Positions 57,752 through 64,000 of a stretch of DNA of 64,000 nucleotides are shown here, in pieces; the first letter of the stretch is position 1, and every line of letters begins with the position of its first letter. The stretch comes from CAVXGU01 sp963761615. Lineage in GTDB: Bacteria > Acidobacteriota > Vicinamibacteria > Vicinamibacterales > CAVVIG01. The DNA lies in NCBI GenBank assembly GCA_963761615.1, contig CAVXGU010000003.1:930001-994000 (forward strand). The letters are read 5' to 3'. The notes beneath the pieces were generated by a model that worked only from the letters and a program-made list of their open reading frames with translations, made no database searches and was not told where the DNA came from. The position numbers and the translations under genes are program-made.

Positions 57752-60478
57752 TCACGCGGTGGCGGCCACGCGCTCCATCGAGAACACCTCGATGACGTCA
57801 CCCGCCTTGATGTCGTTGTAGCGCTCGAAGCCGATGCCGCACTCCAGTCCGGTCTTGACCTCGCTCACGTCGTCCTTGAACCGGCGCAGCGACGCGATCT
57901 TGCCCTCGTGGATGACCACGTTGTCGCGCAGCAGGCGGGCCTGGGCGTCCCCGGACCGCGTGATGCGGCCCTCGGTGACCATGCAGCCCGCGATCGTGCC
58001 GAACTTGGGCACCTTGAACGTGTCGCGCACCTCGGCGATGCCGAGCCGCACTTCCTTGAACGTGGGCTCGAGCAGCCCCTCCATCGCCTTCTTGATCTCG
58101 TCGGTGACGTTGTAGATGACCGAGTGGCTCCGGATGTCGACGCGCTCGCGCTCGGCGATGTCCGTGGCGTTGCGGTCGGGCCGCACGTTGAACCCGATCA
58201 CGATCGCGTTCGACGCCGACGCCAGCAGCACGTCGGACTCGTTGATCGCGCCGACGCCCGCATGGATGATCCGCAGCTTGACCTTGTCGTCGGAGAGCTT
58301 CGCGAGCGTATCGGCCAGCACCTCGGCCGAGCCCTGCACGTCCGCCTTGATGATGATCGGCAGCTCCTTGACGCCGCCCTCGGCGATCTGTGCCTGGAGC
58401 GACTCGAGCGTCAGGCGGGACCCCTTGGCGCCCAGCGCGCGCTCCTTGGCCTGCGCCTGGCGGAACGTCGCGATCTGACGCGCCTTCGCCGCGTCCGACA
58501 GCGCCTGGAACGCGTCGCCGGGCTGCGGCAGGCCCGCGAGGCCCAGTACCTCGACCGGCGTCGACGGGCCCGCCGACTTCGTCGAGTGGCCGCTGTCGTC
58601 GATGAGCGCGCGCACGCGGCCGACGATCGGGCCCGCGATGAACGTGTCCCCGACGTGGAGCGTGCCGTCCTGGACCAGGATCGTCGCGACCGGGCCGCGG
58701 CCCTTGTCCAGCTTGGCTTCGAGCACCGTGCCCGATGCGTTGCGCTTCGGGTTGGCCTTCAGCTCGCCGATGTCGGCGACGAGCAGGATCATCTCGAGCA
58801 GCAGGTCCAGGTTCTGCTTCTTCTTGGCCGACACCTCGACCGTGACCGTCTGGCCGCCCCAGTCCTCCGGCATCAGGCCGAGCTCGGTCAGCTCGCGCTT
58901 GACGCGCTCGGGGTTGGCGTTCGCCTTGTCGATCTTGTTGATCGCCACGATGATCGGCACGTTCGCCGCCCGCGCGTGGTCGATCGCCTCCCTCGTCTGC
59001 GGCATGACCCCGTCGTCGGCCGCGACGACCAGCACGACGACGTCGGTGACGCGGGCGCCGCGGGCGCGCATCAGCGTGAACGCCTCGTGGCCCGGCGTGT
59101 CGAGGAAGACGACGTTCCGGCCGTTGATCGTGACGTGGTACGCCCCGATGTGCTGCGTGATGCCGCCCGCCTCGCGCTCGGCCACCCGCGTCTCGCGGAT
59201 CGCGTCGAGCAGCGTCGTCTTGCCGTGATCGACGTGGCCCATCACGGTCACGACGGGCGCGCGCGCGCCGACGTCCTCGGGACGCGACTCGCCGGCGTCG
59301 ACCTCGAGCAGCTCCTCTTCGAAGCTCCGCATCTGCACGTCCGCGCCGAACTCGCGGGCGATCATCGTCGCCGTCTCGGTATCGAGCGTCGAGTTGATGG
59401 TCATCATCAACCGGCGCATCAGGAGCTTGGACAGCACGTCCTTCACGCGCACGTCGAGCTTGTCGGCGAGGTCCTTCACCGTCATGCCCTCGGCGAGCGT
59501 GATCGTGCGCGTGACCGGCGGCGGGGCCGCCGGCATCGGCGGCGGCGCGGGCCGCGGATCGCGCCGCGGAGACGACGGGCGCGGGCCGCTCGGACGCGGC
59601 CGCATCGGCGGCCGGCCCGGTAGCGCCGGACGTGGCGCGCCGCCCGGCGCGTTGCGCACGGGCTGCGACGGAAGCGGGCGCGGGCCGCCGGGCGGCATCC
59701 GCGGCGGCATGGATCCCGGATAGCTCGGCCGCGGCGGGCCCGCAGGCCGCGCCGGCGGGCCGGCCGGTCGGCGTCCGGGCACGGCGGGACTGGTGGCGGC
59801 CGCCGGACGTGCCGGCGCGGGCCGCTGGATCGGCCGCGGCGCGATGCGCGGCGGCGTCGTCGTCGGCAGCGGGGGCGTCGGCGTGGTCGGTCGCTCCTCC
59901 TCGATACGGAGGCGCAGCGTCGGCGGCACGATGCGCCCGCGGGGCGGGGCCGGACGAACCGGCCCTTCGCGCTCCGGCGGCGCCGGCGGCGGTTCGGTGG
60001 TCGTCGCGGCCGGCTCGCCCGCCACGGGCTCCGCGGAGGCTTCGAGCGTCGCCGGGGCGACCGGCTCGGCCTGAGCCGGTGGAGCGGCCTCGACGGGCAG
60101 TTCCGCCTCGGGCTCGGCGACGACGACCTCGGGCGCGTCGGATGCCAGGTCGGCCTCCGGCGGCGGCGGTGCCTTGTGCGTCTTGACCAGCCGCGGCGGA
60201 GGCAGCGCCGGCGCGCCCGGCTTCACGGGCTCGGGCGTCTTCTTGGAGGGCGTCCGCCGTCCCCGGGCAGCCGGGGAGTCCGCGAAGATGTCGCCGCTCG
60301 GCAGCGAGATGTTGCGCTGGCGGGCGAGACGCTCGACGAACTGACGGGCGACGACCTCCTCGATCGTGCTGGACGCGCTCTTGACCTCGATCCCGTGCTC
60401 ACGCTTGAGCAGGGACGAGACTTCCTGGCTCGTCGTGCCCAGCAGCTCCGCGACCTTGTAAATCCGGACAGTTGCCAA
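57752..60478 (-). CDS. infB: Translation initiation factor IF-2
   Basis: 908 residues. IF2_N domain at the start (ATVRIYKVAELLGTTSQEVS), then a ~260-residue Pro/Ala/Arg-rich linker (about 70-330), a second IF2_N-like segment (TVKDLADKLDVRVKDVLSKL), and the GTPase domain with G1 GHVDHGKTT (near 414), DTPGHEAF and NKIDKANANP. Domains II-IV follow and end in GDVIEVFSMERVAATA. The linker encodes many near-identical PxRP/PxPP units. It recruits initiator tRNA. 31 nt separate it from nusA; no ylxR-type gene lies between. Confidence 0.98.
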   Translation of the reverse strand: MATVRIYKVAELLGTTSQEVSSLLKREHGIEVKSASSTIEEVVARQFVERLARQRNISLPSGDIFADSPAARGRRTPSKKTPEPVKPGAPALPPPRLVKTHKAPPPPEADLASDAPEVVVAEPEAELPVEAAPPAQAEPVAPATLEASAEPVAGEPAATTTEPPPAPPEREGPVRPAPPRGRIVPPTLRLRIEEERPTTPTPPLPTTTPPRIAPRPIQRPAPARPAAATSPAVPGRRPAGPPARPAGPPRPSYPGSMPPRMPPGGPRPLPSQPVRNAPGGAPRPALPGRPPMRPRPSGPRPSSPRRDPRPAPPPMPAAPPPVTRTITLAEGMTVKDLADKLDVRVKDVLSKLLMRRLMMTINSTLDTETATMIAREFGADVQMRSFEEELLEVDAGESRPEDVGARAPVVTVMGHVDHGKTTLLDAIRETRVAEREAGGITQHIGAYHVTINGRNVVFLDTPGHEAFTLMRARGARVTDVVVLVVAADDGVMPQTREAIDHARAANVPIIVAINKIDKANANPERVKRELTELGLMPEDWGGQTVTVEVSAKKKQNLDLLLEMILLVADIGELKANPKRNASGTVLEAKLDKGRGPVATILVQDGTLHVGDTFIAGPIVGRVRALIDDSGHSTKSAGPSTPVEVLGLAGLPQPGDAFQALSDAAKARQIATFRQAQAKERALGAKGSRLTLESLQAQIAEGGVKELPIIIKADVQGSAEVLADTLAKLSDDKVKLRIIHAGVGAINESDVLLASASNAIVIGFNVRPDRNATDIAERERVDIRSHSVIYNVTDEIKKAMEGLLEPTFKEVRLGIAEVRDTFKVPKFGTIAGCMVTEGRITRSGDAQARLLRDNVVIHEGKIASLRRFKDDVSEVKTGLECGIGFERYNDIKAGDVIEVFSMERVAATA

Positions 60479-60509
60479 CGGTTACCTCAAATCATCAAGT
60501 GCACGAACG

Positions 60510-61919
<1,410 letters not shown>

Positions 61920-61920
61920 T

Positions 61921-62269
61921 GATTACTCCGGGGGCCCCTGCCCCCCGGCCTCACTCCGCGGGGACCCCGACGCCCCGCTTCGTATCACTCCGGGGGCGAC
62001 GGCCCACCGGCTCCAGTCTCCACGGGAACCCCGACGCCCCGCTTCGTATCACTCCGGGGGCGACGGCCCACCGGCTCCAGTCTCCACGGGAACCCCGACG
62101 CCCCGCTTCGTATCACTCCGGGGGCGACGGCCCACCGGCTCCAGTCTCCACGGGAACCCCGACGCCCCGCTTCGTATCACTCCGGGGGCGACGGCCCACC
62201 GGCTCCAGTCTCCACGGGAACCCCGACGCCCCGCTTCGTATCACTCCGGGGGCGACGGCCCCCCGGCCC
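61921..62269. repeat. 64-bp tandem repeat array between rimP and nusA
   Basis: Four identical 64-bp units (starting at 61981, 62045, 62109, 62173) flanked by a degenerate unit on the nusA side (61921-61980) and a partial one on the rimP side (62237-62269). On the transcribed minus strand each unit has the stem CCGG-t-GGGC / GCCCCCGG with a CGTC loop (plus-strand 61990-62010 in the first unit), followed at once by AGTGATACG, so GGAG straddles the stem end. The period is not a multiple of three and the open frames through it rotate among all frames, so it is non-coding. There is no gene in this 350-bp interval. Confidence 0.95.
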
Positions 62270-62764
62270 CTAGAACTCCACTTCCAGGTTCGCCCGCGTG
62301 ATCACGCCGAGCGGCACCGCGTGCCGGCGCCCGTCCTCGCCGTCGATGAGCACCGCCTGCCCCTCGACGCCGCCGAGCCGGCCCTTGAAGTACTTCTGGC
62401 CGTCGACCGCCTCACGCATCACGATCTTTGCCTGGCGCCCCGCGAAGCGCCGGTAGTCCTCGGCGCTGCGCAGCGGGCGATCGAGCCCCGGCGACGAGAC
62501 CTCGAGGACGTACGCGCCGGGCACCGTGTCCTCGGCGTCGAGAATCGCGCTCAGCTCACGGCTGACCTTCGCGCAGTCCTCCACGCTCACGCTCTCTTCC
62601 GGCACGGCCGCCGGGCCAGGTCGGTCCAGCAGGACCCGCACCACCATGCCACTCGCCTCGCGCCGGTACTGGACGTCGAAAATCTCCAGGTCGTAGTCCC
62701 GGGCCACCCGTTCCGCGGCCGCCCGCACGCGTTCGACAATGCTGACGGGGCTCGACGGCCTCAC
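62270..62764 (-). CDS. rimP: Ribosome maturation factor RimP
   Basis: 164 residues from the GTG at 62764. A longer reading from 62803 would begin inside a terminator hairpin, so it is unlikely. The N-terminal domain shows IVERVRAAAERVARDYDLEI-FDVQYRREASG and VEDCAKVSRELSAILDAED, and YVLEVSSPGLDRPLRSAEDY is the family signature; the SH3-like C-terminal domain ends GVITRANLEVEF. Assists 30S assembly. First gene of the rimP-nusA-infB operon. Confidence 0.95.
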   Translation of the reverse strand: MRPSSPVSIVERVRAAAERVARDYDLEIFDVQYRREASGMVVRVLLDRPGPAAVPEESVSVEDCAKVSRELSAILDAEDTVPGAYVLEVSSPGLDRPLRSAEDYRRFAGRQAKIVMREAVDGQKYFKGRLGGVEGQAVLIDGEDGRRHAVPLGVITRANLEVEF

Positions 62765-62781
62765 GGGAGCGCCCTTAAACG

Positions 62782-62805
62782 AAAAAAGTGGGCACACGCC
62801 CACTT
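62782..62805 (-). terminator. Rho-independent terminator between rimO and rimP
   Basis: On the minus strand, AAGTGGGC (62805-62798) and GCCCACTT (62793-62786) form an 8-bp stem around GTGT, followed by a run of six T (62787-62782). It lies 64 nt after the rimO stop and 17 nt before the rimP start. It is the best intrinsic terminator in the window. Confidence 0.85.
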
Positions 62806-62829
62806 CGGTTATCCAACCAAGTGTCCGAA

Positions 62830-62856
62830 TTCATAACTATATCATAGCGCCAGGCT
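62830..62856 (-). promoter_or_regulatory. AT-rich candidate promoter upstream of the rimP operon
   Basis: The only AT-rich patch in this area contains overlapping -10-like boxes (TATGAT, TATAGT, TATGAA on the minus strand). No good -35 is seen. If transcription starts here, the terminator at 62782-62805 lies in the leader. Confidence 0.35.
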
Positions 62857-62869
62857 TCCGCGACCCGTC

Positions 62870-64000
62870 TCAGACCGGTCGGACTACGAGATCGTAGTCC
62901 TTCGCGCCCACGATTTCCACATCGACGAGCTCGCCGGCGGCATAGACCGACGGATCGCACTCGCTCAGGATCACCGACGCGTCGATATCCGGCGCCTGAC
63001 CGGCCGTCCGCGCCCGCAGCACCAGCTCGTGATCGGCTGCGCCATCGATCATGACCCGCGCGCGGGACCCCACTCGCGCGCGGTTGCGGCCGGCCACGAG
63101 CGTCTTCTGCAGGGCCATCACGCGCCGCCGCCGCGCCTCCTTCTCGGCCGCCGGCACGTCATCGTCGAACCCGTGGGCCGCCGTGCCCTCCTCGTGGGAG
63201 TAGGTGAACACGCCGAGCGAGTCGAAGGCCTGCTCGTGCACGAACGTGCAGAGCGCGTCGACGTCGGCCTCGGTCTCGCCCGGGAACCCGACGATGAAGG
63301 TCGTGCGAAGCGCGACACCCGGGACCCGGTCGCGGATTCGCGCGAGCAGGCGCTCGTAGCCGCTCCGCGTGCCCGGACGCCGCATCCGGCGCAGCACCGG
63401 GTCCGACGCGTGCTGGAGGGGCAGATCGACGTACGCGCACACCTTCTCGCACTCCGCCATGGCCGCCAGCGTTCCGTCGTCGATCGTCGTGGGGTAGAGG
63501 TAGAGCAGGCGAATCCACTCCAGTCCGCCGATCTCGTTCAGATCGCGCAGCAGACGCCCGAGCGCCCCGCGCTCGCCGCGATCCACGCCGTAGAACGTCG
63601 TGTCCTGCGACACGAGCAGCAGCTCCTTCACCCCTCGGGCCGCGAGCGCGCGAGCCTCCCTGACGATGGACTCGGCGGGCCGGCTGCGGTACGCGCCCCG
63701 CAGCGTCGGGATGATGCAGAACGCGCACGCATAGTCGCAGCCTTCGGCGACCTTGATGTACGCGTAGTGACCGGGCGTCGCGAGGATGCGCGGCGTCTCC
63801 GCGTCGTAGATGTAACTGGGCGCGGGGTGTCGGTCACCGGGGGCCGGGTGCAGCGGCCGGGTACCGGGTGCGGGGTGCGAGGTGCGATGGAACGCGAGCG
63901 GCGCGACGTGGGCCGGCCGGACGACGGGCTCCGTCACCGTGGCGGCGCCGCCGATCGCCCGGACGATGTCCGGCACCTCGCCGGTGCCGAGCACCACGTC
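62870..64000 (-). CDS. rimO: Ribosomal protein S12 methylthiotransferase RimO (N-terminus outside window)
   Basis: The visible ~376 residues lack the first part of the N-terminal MTTase domain, which continues past the window end. Radical SAM motif GCDYACAFC with C-x3-C-x2-C; preceding segment YIYDAETPRILATPGHYAYI and PLQHASDPVLRRM are RimO-like, and a TRAM domain closes the protein (ILSECDPSVYAAGELVDVEI). It adds a methylthio group to Asp of S12. Between the MTTase and radical SAM domains there is a ~25-residue insertion of HPAPG-like repeats encoded by a GGGTGC-rich repetitive stretch (63815-63890). Confidence 0.92.
   Translation of the reverse strand, partial: DVVLGTGEVPDIVRAIGGAATVTEPVVRPAHVAPLAFHRTSHPAPGTRPLHPAPGDRHPAPSYIYDAETPRILATPGHYAYIKVAEGCDYACAFCIIPTLRGAYRSRPAESIVREARALAARGVKELLLVSQDTTFYGVDRGERGALGRLLRDLNEIGGLEWIRLLYLYPTTIDDGTLAAMAECEKVCAYVDLPLQHASDPVLRRMRRPGTRSGYERLLARIRDRVPGVALRTTFIVGFPGETEADVDALCTFVHEQAFDSLGVFTYSHEEGTAAHGFDDDVPAAEKEARRRRVMALQKTLVAGRNRARVGSRARVMIDGAADHELVLRARTAGQAPDIDASVILSECDPSVYAAGELVDVEIVGAKDYDLVVRPV
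63815..63890. repeat. GGGTGC/GGGTGT-rich microsatellite-like stretch inside rimO
   Basis: Imperfect short units of the form (C)CGGGTGC / GGGGTGCG / GAGGTGCG recur through this stretch and encode the HPAPGTRPLHPAPGDRHPAP insertion. The reading frame is preserved. Confidence 0.65.

Noticed and set aside
61921..62269. Possible CRISPR array
   Set aside because: Units are identical over the full 64 bp with no unique spacers, and no cas genes are near.
62764..62803. Longer RimP N-terminus starting at 62803
   Set aside because: That start lies inside the terminator stem and the added residues are not RimP-like; GTG 62764 is preferred.

Overview
The window is a very GC-rich, gene-dense bacterial chromosome segment with ATGA/GTGA-type overlaps, frequent GTG/TTG starts and almost no mobile DNA. 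The gene content suggests an Acidobacteriota-like (Vicinamibacteria-type) or related environmental diderm: a Myxococcus-type pil cluster, a fused VKOR-DsbA oxidase, PilS/PilR and NtrC-type regulators, an OmpA-PKD porin, a short-type prolyl-tRNA synthetase and the conserved rimP-nusA-infB-rbfA-nrnA-truB-rpsO-pnp block. The taxonomic assignment is inference from gene content only.

Layout. (1) 1-16158, type IV pilus region: pilS (5' truncated by the window), pilR, a sigma-54 promoter with a palindromic upstream site, pilA, a VKOR-DsbA disulfide machine, an ABC ATPase/permease/TPR trio resembling M. xanthus pilGHI, the prepilin peptidase pilD, a PAS histidine kinase and two successive minor-pilin sets (PilV-W-X, then FimT-PilV-W-X), each preceded by a candidate sigma-54 promoter. 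(2) 16170-34223, surface-polysaccharide region: about nine glycosyltransferase polypeptides, several of them multidomain fusions, a Wzm/Wzt-type ABC exporter, a GT-C/TPR membrane protein and a DUF2304 protein. (3) 34318-52907, mixed housekeeping: a secreted coiled-coil protein with an NtrC-type regulator, aroB, nadB, proS, a HEAT-repeat protein, an OmpA-family porin, tatA-tatC, an S41 protease, smc, a DUF4097-type secreted protein, an M48 protease and a cupredoxin. (4) 52948-63997, a minus-strand translation/RNA operon: rimO (N-terminus beyond the window), rimP, nusA, infB, rbfA, a DHH phosphoesterase, truB, rpsO, pnp.

How it works together: PilS/PilR with sigma-54 plausibly drives pilA and the minor-pilin sets; PilD processes all prepilins; the VKOR-DsbA protein could oxidise the cysteine pairs seen in PilA and the minor pilins. 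The glycan region supplies transferases plus an ABC exporter for a cell-surface polymer.

Most notable non-gene signals: a perfect 64-bp tandem array of hairpins with Shine-Dalgarno-like sequence between rimP and nusA; TGTCAG palindromes upstream of sigma-54 promoters; -10 boxes 7-8 bp before start codons (leaderless candidates); and five genes broken by what is in every case a single surplus base in a short homopolymer, which looks more like consensus error than biology. No tRNA, rRNA, CRISPR array, transposase or prophage was seen.
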